64,000 nt of DNA. Source: Euclidia mi. Taxonomy: Eukaryota > Arthropoda > Insecta > Lepidoptera > Erebidae. The notes under the pieces were generated by a model. The model ran no database searches. It was given only the letters and a program-made list of their open reading frames with translations, and was not told the origin of the DNA. This document shows positions 44,807-54,977 of this stretch, one piece after another (the first letter of the stretch is position 1; the number at the start of each line of letters is the position of its first letter). The position numbers were made by a program, and so were the translations under genes. The DNA is taken from contig OX123183.2 of assembly GCA_944739405.2 (NCBI GenBank), positions 122,520,331-122,584,330 of the forward strand, read 5' to 3'.

Positions 44807-45439
44807 CACAGTTTTTATATTAACGTACTGCTTTAGGTTTCCATTGAATGAAATGTACTTTTTTAATAAATTTTATAAATAAATCACATCGACTTTTTAT
44901 TTCCCTACCTTAAATGAATTAATCAAATTTACTTTGAGGTGAATTGAATTTACTCAAGACAGACAAAGTGATCATGTCGCATCTGAGTCAAATTATTGTT
45001 TGTGAAACGGTCAGCATGATGTCACAATGCGCTTCGGTCCAGAGAGTATATGTTTATCTCTATTTCGCGCTTGCGATTAGATGTGCTATCTCACTTACAC
45101 TTCTTATCTAATTCTTAGTGTGTCGTTTTGACATATTTATATTAGTGTGCGTACGCTTTTCGCGATGCGTGCCACTCGTAAGCTCCGTCATGTTACCTTG
45201 TCAGTAACCTGTCTACGGTTTCTTACTAGTATGTTTATGGTTTGAACGATTGAGTTTGGAATACGAATTACTTTGTACTTTTGCGAAAACGTACATGCGG
45301 GGGTGGAGGGATATTTTTTATTCTAAAGTTTCATATCCTAGTACTTTGTAGGTAAACAATAGTGCTGCCTATCAGTTATCGATAATCCGTTATTAGAAAT
45401 TGGCACAAGGACTAAAAATTCTATTCCTTTTTTCTTTTT

Positions 45440-45640
45440 AGATGTAAAAATGGATAGCTGCAACTGGAAACCAAGACTTGATTTATGTGCCAATTGAAAA
45501 ATTACATCAGTTGAACTATGTGTGTGGCAAGCATTTTAAGCCGAAAGACTTAAAAAAAAGGGAACTCAAGTCAGAAAAACAGCTGTGCCTTGTATCTATA
45601 GACATTTCTTTAAATCCTATTACAGAATAAATGTTGAAAA
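45440..45640 (+). pseudogene. THAP-like zinc-finger exon fragment inside the TTAA element
   Basis: After a strong acceptor-like tract (TTTTTTCTTTTTAG, 45427-45440) the frame reads KWIAATGNQDLIYVPIEKLH then QLNYVCGKHFKPKDLKK. This matches the second half of a THAP domain: conserved Trp, then C-x2-H-F. A run of eight A (45552-45559) shifts the frame; the other frame continues with KTAVPCIY, the typical AVP end of THAP domains. THAP fingers bind DNA and occur in P-element-type transposases and host regulators. The first half (C-x-C) is not found nearby. Whether it was captured from a host gene or belongs to the element's own transposase cannot be told. Confidence 0.6.
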
Positions 45641-46406
45641 CCTTTCCATTACATGTACCTACATACCTATATCTTTTAGTTCTGCGTATTTTTCTTCGCT
45701 CATCTAGAATAGATTTATAAATTAGGCTAATTTGTTTGAATATACACATAAATATTAAATACATCTTATATTTGTGTTGGAAAAGTATAATTCTAGTCGA
45801 AACATAATTATAATTATTTCTTACCGAATATTATCGATATCGATATTTCGTTAATCACTAGAGGGTACATCCCTATATTGACAAATATGACAATGCTGAC
45901 AACATAAAAACGATGTCAATTAGTATCTTTATGTTGGTACGAGTTCTCCCTGCACGTTTCATACAAAGCTGAAAGTCTCGCATGATCTATGGCACATCCG
46001 CCTCTTCTTACGTAGTATTTGTATACTCTTTGGGCACTGATGAACGGCCGGCGAGCGCTATAATGCCAACATTTTGACTATTTTTTTTCTTGGAGAAAAA
46101 TGATAACGAAGTTACGAAATCTGTTTTTACCATTTATTTTAAAATAAAGAGCTGTTTCTATTGATAATACTTTCATATAAATTCATTATGGAATCTCTAA
46201 GCAGTACACGTTTAAAATTGTGATTTAGTGCCATGTTTGACAATTTTTTTTATCGAACCTATAATTCCAAATCGTGTTTCTATCTTTACGATTTACTAGA
46301 AGATATGTTCAACTTTTATACTTTAATTTTTATTCATTAAAATATCATAGTTCATGGGACTTTCAGACGTTCAAAAATCTTAAAAAGTACTGCAACCTCG
46401 CCTTAA

Positions 46407-48019
46407 GTTGACACATTTTGCCGACGCGAGAACTCACGTTGTTTATGCCATAGACCGAACCATTTACCTGATTCGTACTTAAGTTTAGTCGTCTACATAA
46501 TTTATCCGTAATAAAATACTATGTGCTACCGCTATCTAGCATAGCTCGAACTATATATTCACGATAGGTAGCATCGTATACTTTAATAAGTGCGGTCGAC
46601 AATAACACACCGCGTTCTTTACGTTCGCCACAAGACAGACCGGTTTCCGCAGACAAAGTCATATTATTTGCCAGTCATTAGTGCATGTTGCGGCGTCAGT
46701 GGGCAACGACGTTGATACGGAATGAGACGAGCTACTGTGTGATGTGTTGTTGTTATTTACAATAGCCTTATTCTCCGACGTATGTATTAAAGTGTTATGC
46801 CGACGTTTACATAGCTTACATCCCGGCTTTCTGCATCGGTTGGCAAAGTGACCTGTACGAAAACAATTGTAACAAATTTTATACTTCGGTATTAATTTGA
46901 GACGAGCATTAATATCAAGCGCGAGGAATAGTGGGCAATTACTGAGCATGTGATCAGATTTACAGTGCGGACACAACTTATAAGAATCAGTGACGACATT
47001 GTTTTGTTCTTGTGACGCTAACATAGACTTTAACTTGTTACTCGGCTTACTGGGCGTGGAATTAGTGTGATTTCGAGGTAACTCCAATGTCTCGAGCAAA
47101 TCAGCGCGAATACGAATGAATTGGATAAACGCTTCAAATGTAATTGAGCTATTCATATCAATATTACCTTTATGCTCTTCCCACTCCCTGTAAGTTTTGT
47201 GATCCAACATAAGAGTAACAATATATATTAATAGTGTATCCCAGTGCTTGACGGGCTCACCTAGCGATTCTAAAGCACGTAGATTTTTATTAAGTTGGTC
47301 AATCATACCTTTTAACGCAATAGAAGACTCTTTAGTAATGGCGTTAAGATTAAATAAGGATGAAATATGATTATGCACTAACAATTGTTTGTTATCGTAC
47401 CGATCACAAATTAGCTTCCAAGCTATATAGCTTAGCGATTGAGTTCTCAGCTAGTAATTACCATATGGTAATTACTAGCTGAGAACTCAATCGCTTGGAT
47501 TACCACAGCAGCAGATCCTTCCAGCGATGCCCGCAAATAATGGAATTTGTTTATTTGGTCAATGTCACCATTACAGTGAATGAGACTAGTAAAAGTGTCA
47601 CGGAACTCCAACCAATGGCTATAACACCCATCAAACTTAGGTAGTTGTATTGTGGGCAACTTGACAGGCAAATGTTTGCTATTACGGCTACACTTATCAC
47701 TTAAACTCACAAACTCATTATCATTATTGTATTTACTTAGCAAATCTTGTGATTTAGACAACGCTTTGTAATACTGTGACTCAAACTCAGCGCGCTCAGA
47801 TAATTGAGCTTTAACATCTTCTACCAAACATTCTAACCGCAACTGTACCTCATCGTAACTATCATACAAACTCTCCAGCTTCCCAACACGCAATTGTAAC
47901 TCCTCGACTTCACAGCTAGTTAACGGCTTATCGCTTATTGCTTCTAGGTGGTTAGTAAAGGCAGTTAAGCGTCCCTTGAAGCTGCCTCGCTTTTTAACTA
48001 GTTCTCGTTCTTCGGACAT
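46407..48019 (-). pseudogene. BEL/Pao gag and start of pol (zinc knuckles, protease)
   Basis: In minus sense ATG at 48019 opens MSEERELVKKRGSFKGRLTA with coiled-coil-like EVEELQLRVGKLESLYDSYD and PTIQLPKFDGCYSHWLEFRD, typical of BEL/Pao gag (DUF1759-type). A 62-bp palindrome (47434-47495) breaks the frame. It resumes at 47384 with QLLVHNHISSLFNLNAIT-type sequence and ends in cysteine knuckles (CPHCKSDHMLSNCPLF, CYNCFRTGHFANRC, CKLCKRRHNTLIHT). A stop near 46659 and a frame change lead to the protease piece MLDSGST (46510-46530), directly followed by a stop. The frame then runs up to the TTAA insertion. No 5' LTR or primer site was recognised above 48060. Confidence 0.88.
47434..47495. repeat. 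perfect 62-bp palindrome inside BEL gag
   Basis: AGCGATTGAGTTCTCAGCTA GTAATTACCAT followed at once by its exact reverse complement, with no loop. The left half in minus sense repeats the gag coding sequence for AIEFSASNY. The right half is a fresh inverted copy, so the palindrome arose by inverted duplication of 31 bp. Confidence 0.95.
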
Positions 48020-48229
48020 TCTGGGAAGCGAGTGTTAGTCGACCTGGAATTTATGTAATGAAAATTTAAGTATAGGCTATACAATAACTTATGGCACAGA
48101 CCTACAAACACTAACAATGGTTAACAATTGTAAGAAGGATGTAAATACCGTATTTTATGTCGTATTATAGTAACTAGAATGTACTACTGCTGTATATATG
48201 TAAATACAAATAAAGATTTCTTTCCTCTC

Positions 48230-49310
48230 ATCAGTGATCGTCAGTATGGCTTCAGACCGAAACGATTAACGGGTGACCTTCTAGCGTATGTCACTCACCT
48301 TTGGGGCGAGGCGATGGACAGGCATGGGGAGTCGTTGGCTATTAGTCTTGACATCTCCAAAGCCTTCGATACGGCTTGCCGCGTCGATTGTGCAACTGGG
48401 TTGCCAGCTTCCTGAATGAGCGCCGTATACGAGTCCTTTGTGACGGTGAATCATCGAAGTTTCTCCAGGTGAATGCTGGTTTGCCTCAGGGGTCCGTGTT
48501 ATCACCCACGCTTTTTCTTCTGCATATCAATGATATGCTCACTTTTGGGGGCATACATTGCTATGCAGATGACAGTACTGTACATGAGCGATATCTCGGA
48601 CACCCTGCGGCTAAACAAGCCGATACTGAGGAGTATAGGCGAACACTTGTTGCTGAGCTTGACCGGGTTCTGAATTGCATCTCGCATTGGGGTGATGAGA
48701 ACCTGGTCGAGTTCAACGCCAAGAAAACACAGGTGTGCGCATTCTCAGCCAAGGTGTCTCCATTCCTTCCCCATCCCTTTCTTCTGGACACTCCACTACC
48801 GATTCAAGACAGCCTCAATATCCTAGGTATGGACATACGCAGAAATCTCAACCAGAAGAACTACATCGAGTGTGTCATCAAATCCGCATCTCGGAAACTC
48901 GGAGTCCTGAACAAGGTGAGGAGGTTTTTCACGCCGGAGCAGTTGTGTCTGTTATACAAGACCCAGGTTCGCTCCTGCGTGGAATACTGCTCTCACCTTT
49001 GGAATGACTCCGCTCAGTACTTATTGGACGCCCTCGATAGGTTGCAGCGGCGTGCTGTCCGTATCATCGGGGATCCAGAGGCCACTAAAACTCTTGAGTC
49101 ACTGCAATTACGCAGAGACGTGGCCTCAATGGCTGTCTTCTACCGTATCTCTCACGGTGAGTGCTCCGAAGAGCTCTTTCAACTAATCCCACCCTCTCCT
49201 TTCCTATCCCGAACGACACGTGCTGGGTTGAGGTGCCACTCTTACACGGTAGAACAGATACCGTCACGCACCAAACGGTTCGGTGCCTCTTATCTCTGCC
49301 GTACCATTAA
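48230..49310 (+). pseudogene. LINE reverse transcriptase fragment (Jockey/CR1/I group)
   Basis: From about 48230: SDRQYGFRPKRLTGDLLAYV, SLAISLDISKAFDTA, then a short deletion and frame change at 48372-48378. An open frame follows to 49338 with LCNWVASFLNERRIRVLCDG, AGLPQGSVLSPTLFLLHIND, GGIHCYADDSTVHERY (YADD intact), LVEFNAKKTQVCAFS, LNILGMDIRRNLN and YCSHLWNDSAQYLLDALDRL. The loss of 15 or so residues after AFD disables it. Its 3' end is cut by the insertion point of the minus-strand LINE at an (ATA)n stretch (49311-49332). Which of the two elements owns the ATA repeats is unclear. Confidence 0.85.
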
Positions 49311-49615
49311 GATAATAATAATAATAATTAATAATTAAAACATTTATTGGTTTCAACACACTTTACAAAATAATTACACCCACCAAACTGAGTGTCAGTT
49401 TGTCGGCGGGAATAGCGCTCGATAAACATTTGGTATTTAACTATTTATACATTATAAAATAAAATATAAGCTAACAAAGGTTTTAATTAATGACTAAAAA
49501 CACAAACTACATGTTTATACATACCCAATATATATACATGCAGTTTGCCCAATCTTATTCAAATAATATAGCAAAAGGTAGGTAACAGTAAATTTGACAA
49601 TCATATTATAACAAC
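49311..49615 (-). repeat. 3' UTR and (ATT)n tail of the minus-strand LINE
   Basis: In minus sense the UTR runs to CAATAAATGTTTTAATTATT and AATTATTATTATTATTAT, then the older + strand LINE (TGCCGTACCATTAAG). A triplet-repeat tail replaces poly(A). Confidence 0.75.
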
Positions 49616-52606
49616 TTAATTATGCATATGCACGCCGTACTCGGCAAGTAAAACTTTTTTTAGCTTAGTTTTTAAGGTTTGTTTACTGATTTTATTGTTA
49701 TATTTTCTCAGCCATTCATTATTATTATATAACGTAGGTATCAAATACTTGTTGGTTCTTTTACCATAATAATTCTTTATTGGTTGACGCACCAGTTTCT
49801 GTTCTCTTACACGTCTTTTATTGTAAGTATTTTTTATTTTTATTTTATAATTATCATTGTAAAATTGTTCAAGAACCACAAAGTACTTAACCCTTTCATG
49901 TACAGGCAAAACTTTACATAACAGAAACAGTTTTTCGTAATTACCTTTACAAGTACGTTTTGTCTTTGGCGTAATGAGATATTTTAAAAAGCGTGTTTGC
50001 AGTGACTTAATGTTATCTAAGTACGTTTTAAATGTTCGACCATATGTACTTAATCCATAGCCTATTAGGGACTCCGCTAATGCGAAATAAACAATGCGTA
50101 GTGTTTTTCTACTTAATGGCGCCTTTAACGTGTAAAACTTACTAAGTACTGCCCTGAGTCTTGTGCACACCGTATCAACATGCGTCTTCCAGTTAGCATT
50201 ACAATCCACCCACAGACCGAGGTACTTAAATGTCTTGACGTACTCTAAATTTTGACAGTCACAGTTCAGGTGTGTGGCGTGCAAGCACTCGTATGTGTGA
50301 CCCCGTATACTAAAATATGAACTAGCGATATTCTTTGCAATTTGATTATGTGGTGAATGTATGTGCATTACTTTAGTTTTGCTAACATTTAGTAGAATAC
50401 CGTTGTCGTGTGCCCACTTGGTGATGTTATTAAAGTCTGTTTGGATTGCAGCCCTAGCTTCTTGTACGTTTTTAGATGAATACAGCAAGCACATAACGTC
50501 GGCGTACATGTAAACCTGGCATTTTTTAACTACATTGGTAACGCTATTTACATGCATGATGTAACCAACTGGTCCGTATACGGAACCGGTCGGTACGCCC
50601 AGGGTAACTGCGGCCTCTTTTCCAATGGCACCTGATATGCTGGTCTGAATAGTTCTATCACTTAAATAGTTCTGGAACCACTTATTAGTTGGACCCCTTA
50701 TTCCGCATTCATCCATAGCTTGGAGAAGTACCTCATGGTCCAGGGTGTCAAAAGCTTTTTTAAAGTCTATAAATAACGCCAGAACCTGATTACCAAGGTC
50801 CAGACTGTTATTTATATACTCCGAAAAACTCGATAACGCTGTAGCCGTGCTACGACAGCGACGAAAACCATGCTGAGAATCGGATAGTATCTGATGCTGC
50901 TCTAGGAATTCACTAACCTGGCCTACCACCATTTTTTCTACTATTTTGTTGATTACAGATAGTATAGCAATCGGCCTGTAGTTGGTGTATTGACTGTGAT
51001 CTCCCTGTTTGAAGATAGGTCTTATTACAGCTTTCTTAAGTAGGCTGGGGTATTGACCCCTCGAGAGACACATATTGATAAAGTGTGCCAGGACCGGTGA
51101 AATTTGGCTTTTTATTGCCTTTAAGTCTCTAATTCGAATACAGTCTATTCCAGGGGCCTTTTCACTGCTAAGATTATCTATAATTTTACACACTGAGTTA
51201 CTAGTCACTGGCTTAAAGCGAAATGACACATTACTTAAACTAACATACTGAGATCTGTCTAGGAACTTTATATCACATTTATGCTTTATATTATTAATTT
51301 CTGTAGTAAACGTATCTGCAAACTTATTACATATGTTATACATTGTATCGTTATTGCCAAAATATTTATTTATCATATCATCTATACTTGTTTTCTTTTT
51401 ACCTATCCAACTATTGATTTTTTCCCATACTTTTTTAGGATCCCCATTACATTTTTTTATTTCTTCCTGTCTATACTTATTTTTTTCTTTAAATAATACT
51501 TTATTTACTCTATTTCTATACCTTGTATACTCTAGTCTCTTAGTATTATTATTAGGCATTTCTTTCCAGTCTTTAAATAATTGGTCCCTACGCAATAACA
51601 TATTTTTCAAAACGTCTCCTACCCATGGTTGTGTTTTTCGTTTCTTAATGATTGACAATACCATTTTACTATCACTGTAAATCTCACTAAATACATCATG
51701 TAACTTATCATATAATTGTAACGGACATTCTACAGACAACAGCTGAGACCAGTTGTAGTCACAGATTTTTTTATATACTACTTTATTATTAATTATACAA
51801 CGAGAACTCAAAGCCAAACTATCCCTACATGTATTGGTAGCTAATGGAATTGATACTCCAATGATATGATGATCCGATAAATAACATTCAATTACATACG
51901 ACACGCAGTCCCCCAGCTGTCTCGCTCGCACCCACGCGTGGTCGATGCATGACATTTCTCTTGCACCCGCAACGATAGCCTCGCGCGTCACCTCACTGTC
52001 CGGTATTACACACTGTAGGCCTAGTGCACACAAACAATCTTTATATTTAGATACGTATCGTATGTCACTTTCCAGCAGATTTATGTTGACGTCGCCTAAT
52101 ATAATAATATTTCCATCTCTTGGGATACTCCCGATATATTGTTCCAGTTCCGAAATAAATAGTAATTTGTTCATTTTTGGCGGCCTGTACACTCCCACAA
52201 TATTTATAATATTATTATCCACGGTCAGTACACCATGCAAGACTTCTGCAGATTTCATCACTGATTTTATTTCTACAAAAATGAGGTCCTTTTTAACATA
52301 CATAATTAATCCTCCTCCTCTTTTCTTCTCTCTTGTATATGAGAATAAATTATATCCCTTTATACTATATAATTGTACCTCTTCGGCTTTTACATTAACC
52401 TCAGACAACACCAACACATTTATATTTTGTGTGCTGTTTTCCAGTAAAACTAGTAGTTCATTGTAATATTTTCTCAGCGAACGTATATTTAAATGCAATA
52501 CACTCAGATGATTTGATTTACTCGCTATGGTTTGGTTCCACGTAGTTAAATTTGTAAAGCGATCATATTGACAATCCAATGTAACAATTGCATCATAACG
52601 ATCCAC
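49616..52606 (-). CDS. CR1/Jockey-type LINE ORF2: endonuclease and reverse transcriptase, full length
   Basis: A single 996-codon frame. In order: APE-like endonuclease with LHLNIRSLRKYYNELLVLLE (N), LVLSEVNV (E), NIVGVYRPPKMNK, NIIILGDVNINLL (D-N), and YLSDHHIIGVS (SDH), all core residues visible. RT blocks follow: EKAPGIDCIRIRDLK, YTNYRPIAILSVINKIVEKM, DSQHGFRRCRSTATALSSFS, QVLALFIDFKKAFDTLDHEV, VPTGSVYGPVGYIMHVNSV, MYADVMCLLYSS, GILLNVSKTKVMHIHSP, KYLGLWVDCNANWKTHV. The catalytic box is MYADV where Y-x-D-D is expected (GTT for the second Asp), and the preceding block has PTG where PQG is usual. The frame is thus intact but two key positions are changed, so this copy is probably catalytically dead. 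ORF1 lies 76 bp upstream on the same strand. Confidence 0.93.
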   Translation of the reverse strand: MDRYDAIVTLDCQYDRFTNLTTWNQTIASKSNHLSVLHLNIRSLRKYYNELLVLLENSTQNINVLVLSEVNVKAEEVQLYSIKGYNLFSYTREKKRGGGLIMYVKKDLIFVEIKSVMKSAEVLHGVLTVDNNIINIVGVYRPPKMNKLLFISELEQYIGSIPRDGNIIILGDVNINLLESDIRYVSKYKDCLCALGLQCVIPDSEVTREAIVAGAREMSCIDHAWVRARQLGDCVSYVIECYLSDHHIIGVSIPLATNTCRDSLALSSRCIINNKVVYKKICDYNWSQLLSVECPLQLYDKLHDVFSEIYSDSKMVLSIIKKRKTQPWVGDVLKNMLLRRDQLFKDWKEMPNNNTKRLEYTRYRNRVNKVLFKEKNKYRQEEIKKCNGDPKKVWEKINSWIGKKKTSIDDMINKYFGNNDTMYNICNKFADTFTTEINNIKHKCDIKFLDRSQYVSLSNVSFRFKPVTSNSVCKIIDNLSSEKAPGIDCIRIRDLKAIKSQISPVLAHFINMCLSRGQYPSLLKKAVIRPIFKQGDHSQYTNYRPIAILSVINKIVEKMVVGQVSEFLEQHQILSDSQHGFRRCRSTATALSSFSEYINNSLDLGNQVLALFIDFKKAFDTLDHEVLLQAMDECGIRGPTNKWFQNYLSDRTIQTSISGAIGKEAAVTLGVPTGSVYGPVGYIMHVNSVTNVVKKCQVYMYADVMCLLYSSKNVQEARAAIQTDFNNITKWAHDNGILLNVSKTKVMHIHSPHNQIAKNIASSYFSIRGHTYECLHATHLNCDCQNLEYVKTFKYLGLWVDCNANWKTHVDTVCTRLRAVLSKFYTLKAPLSRKTLRIVYFALAESLIGYGLSTYGRTFKTYLDNIKSLQTRFLKYLITPKTKRTCKGNYEKLFLLCKVLPVHERVKYFVVLEQFYNDNYKIKIKNTYNKRRVREQKLVRQPIKNYYGKRTNKYLIPTLYNNNEWLRKYNNKISKQTLKTKLKKVLLAEYGVHMHN

Positions 52607-52682
52607 TTTTTTTTAGGTATGGGTTGTCACGTAGTGTGCACTCCGCACTAGAATTGCGTTTCTTATGCCGATATATAACTAA

Positions 52683-53519
52683 CTAGCGAGTCTCCACAGG
52701 TGTATCGTTGTTTACAAGTTTATGTATATCGCTTTCGCTACGTATTGACATAATCTTTTTCTGATCGTCACTTTTTCTTATGAGTATTTTACCATCTTGC
52801 ACCCATATATATTTATAAATGTTTTTAAGTTGGATTTTTGTAGCCCAAAGTAGGTTTCGCTTATATCTGGTTAGGTTTTCGTTAATGTAAATACGGTTGT
52901 TGTTGTTTGTGCCGTATATTTGTCCATTCGTAAGATTAATTTTTCGCTTTTCAATCCATTTGTTACGGGCATTTTTGGTTTTAAGAGTAACTACTACTAA
53001 CGGCGGTTTCTCTGAGCCAGGTTTTTCTCGGCCTACCCTCTCAGCATGCTCAATCTCGCTGGTGTCCAACTGGAGATTTTGAGCAAGCTGGGCCACCACC
53101 TTTGAAATATCCTCATTATTCTTCTTCTCTAAACCCGACAGCTCCACCTTTTTCTCCTTGTCCTTCTCTTCTAATTCATTCACTCGTTCTTCCAGCGATT
53201 TATTATATTTTTCCAAATATGCGTTCTTGTTTTCTAAAGCTTTTATCTTTTTGTCGGTTGACAATTGGTGTTCACATAACTTGTCGTACTTTTCAGATAT
53301 AAAGTCCACCAAATCAGTTAACTCGCCTAGCTTTTTCTCCATATTATATATAATATCCATTTTTCTATTCATATCAGCTAAAATCATTTTAATATTGGAA
53401 TCGCTTACATCAGGCGAGTCAAGCGTAGACACACAATCCTCACATTTTTCGTTCTTCAGGGTTGTTTTTGTAACACATTTTTTATGAAACACTCCTTCAC
53501 ATGTCCCTTTACATTTCAA
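52683..53519 (-). CDS. LINE ORF1: partial PHD-type zinc finger, coiled coil, FP-like C-terminal domain
   Basis: The 278-codon frame begins in the second half of a PHD-like finger (CKGTCEGVFHKKCV, CEDC; the first cysteines are missing). A long coiled coil follows (roughly residues 45-130: KKLGELTDLVDFISEKYDKL, KKIKALENKNAYLEKYNKSL, EERVNELEEKDKEKKVELSG). The C-terminal domain has HAERVGREKPGSEKPPLVVV, KNARNKWIEKRKIN, RIYINENLTRYKRNLLWATK and YKYIWVQDGKILIRKSD. I recognise that domain type as the one shared by CR1-group ORF1 proteins and the baculovirus FP family. It would bind element RNA. The missing finger half indicates 5' truncation of the element close to 53545. Confidence 0.85.
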   Translation of the reverse strand: MKCKGTCEGVFHKKCVTKTTLKNEKCEDCVSTLDSPDVSDSNIKMILADMNRKMDIIYNMEKKLGELTDLVDFISEKYDKLCEHQLSTDKKIKALENKNAYLEKYNKSLEERVNELEEKDKEKKVELSGLEKKNNEDISKVVAQLAQNLQLDTSEIEHAERVGREKPGSEKPPLVVVTLKTKNARNKWIEKRKINLTNGQIYGTNNNNRIYINENLTRYKRNLLWATKIQLKNIYKYIWVQDGKILIRKSDDQKKIMSIRSESDIHKLVNNDTPVETR

Positions 53520-53570
53520 AAGATGTGGAACTCTTTACCAGTCCACGTGTTTCCCTCCACTTATTTTTTT

Positions 53571-53885
53571 TTTTATAATAATAGGCGGCAAACGAGCAGA
53601 CGGATTGCCTGATGGTAAGCAATTACCGCCGCCCATGGACACAAGAAACACAGGAGTCACAAGTGCGTTGCCGCCCCTTGGGGTTGGGAAAAGGGATAAG
53701 ATGAGGAGTGGGATCAGGGAGAAGGGATAGGGAATAGGGCCTCCGGCACTCTCACTCACCGAAAGAAACGCAACAGTTTAGGTACTGTTACTTTACGTCG
53801 ATTTTCTGTGAGAGGGTAGTACTTCCCCGGTCGAGCCGGCCCATTCATGCTGAAATCAGCAAGGCTCTACTACCTTATGATCCTG
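53571..53885 (+). repeat. interspersed repeat starting GGCAAACGAGCA, copy 2
   Basis: GGCGGCAAACGAGCAGACGG, ATTGCCTGATGGTAAGCAAT, TACCGCCGCCCATGGACAC, CTCACTCACCGAAAGAAACG, TGTGAGAGGGTAGTACTTCC, ATCAGCAAGGCTCTACTACC. Better preserved than 37869-38430. A TATAATAATA start abuts the LINE insertion. Confidence 0.7.
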
Positions 53886-54918
53886 GGTCCTTTAAGCGGG
53901 GCGTGAAAAAGCTTTACTCAAGGCCGTCAAGGTGAGGGCCATCATGCCATAATGCCATGCTGGCTACTGGGATGATGGCCATCACTATGGGACTTCACTG
54001 ACAGCTTAACATCAGGCAGCATGAAGTCAATTTGTTCGGCAGAAAAAAAAAAGTTGTATAATGAGTGCTATTTAAAATGGAGGCTTTATGTATATAAAAT
54101 GGATATCGCTTCGCAGCTACAAACAAATAAAGCGGGAACACTGATACGACAAACACAAATACAACTCCCATAATCATCATTTACTCTCAATAACACATGG
54201 GTTAAGCTAAGTAACATTATAGGAATTAGACAACATACACACATTTAAAACTCGAAAGGCTGGATAAAATCACAATTTGTGATAAGAACACTCGTGTACC
54301 ACTAATTTTAATTAACTTACTTATGTTATTTTTAATCCACGTATTTACTTAAATACAAAAATGTCGGAGGAAATAGAATTACTGGATCGATTCATACGCC
54401 TTTTTATCAGTTCTCTCACAACTGAATTGTCACAACTGGTTTGGTACTTAAATGTCTTTTAGTCGTTGTTGACTGTAAGCTGAAAGCTGAAATACGTTAT
54501 TAACGCCACGCATGAAGGGAGATGAACAAGAAGTTAATTTCCGTTAAAGAGAAGGTCTTTTCTAATACACATGTGAGAGCAAAATCTCATTTAAGAGTAA
54601 AAACGTAAAAATTTTCCTCTTTAAAATGTTTGCCGTTCAGTCTTAGAACTTTAGGTTACTTGTTCTTTATTGAATGAAAGGGTTCGTTGCTGGAGAAAGG
54701 GATTCATTTTATTTATGTAATACGACGTATAATTTTGAATCACCTCACAAATCTATTAATACTTTTAAATGTTTAAGGTATTATATAATGATATATTCAC
54801 AAATCCTGTATCACAAGGGACTCTGCTAATAAACACAGAGTAGACAGAACAACCAGCTTCAAAACACTTATTTATGGATCACAACACTAAAGGCAGTATT
54901 AAAGGTGAAACAGCAACT

Positions 54919-54977
54919 CACACTGTTATGCCATCAGTGCAGCACTATTTGTGCTGCACTGATGGCATAACAGTGTG
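54919..54977. repeat. perfect 27-bp-stem hairpin, copy 1
   Basis: CACACTGTTATGCCATCAGT GCAGCAC, loop TATTT, then the exact reverse complement. Identical copy at 62545-62603. Confidence 0.95.

Larger units (their letters stand above)
42739..46402. mobile_element. TTAA-flanked DNA element (3,664 bp) inserted in the BEL protease gene
   Basis: The terminal inverted repeat GGCGAGGTTGCAGTAC is perfect on both ends, with TTAA at 42735-42738 and 46403-46406. Removing the element and one TTAA restores an uninterrupted reading frame across the BEL/Pao protease region, which proves the boundaries. TTAA duplication is the hallmark of piggyBac-type transposition; no piggyBac transposase is visible. It contains a G-rich left end, a nested foldback element and a THAP-like exon. 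Confidence 0.9.

Noticed and set aside
42739..46402. P-element because of the THAP fragment
   Set aside because: Target duplication is TTAA, not 8 bp, and no P-type transposase core is visible.
48020..48180. 5' LTR of the BEL element
   Set aside because: No sequence matching the 3' side near 38500-38940 was found, so LTRs cannot be assigned for this copy.
51281..53487. Several + strand frames rich in Phe/Ser/Ile
   Set aside because: Antisense shadows of the intact minus-strand LINE ORF1 and ORF2.
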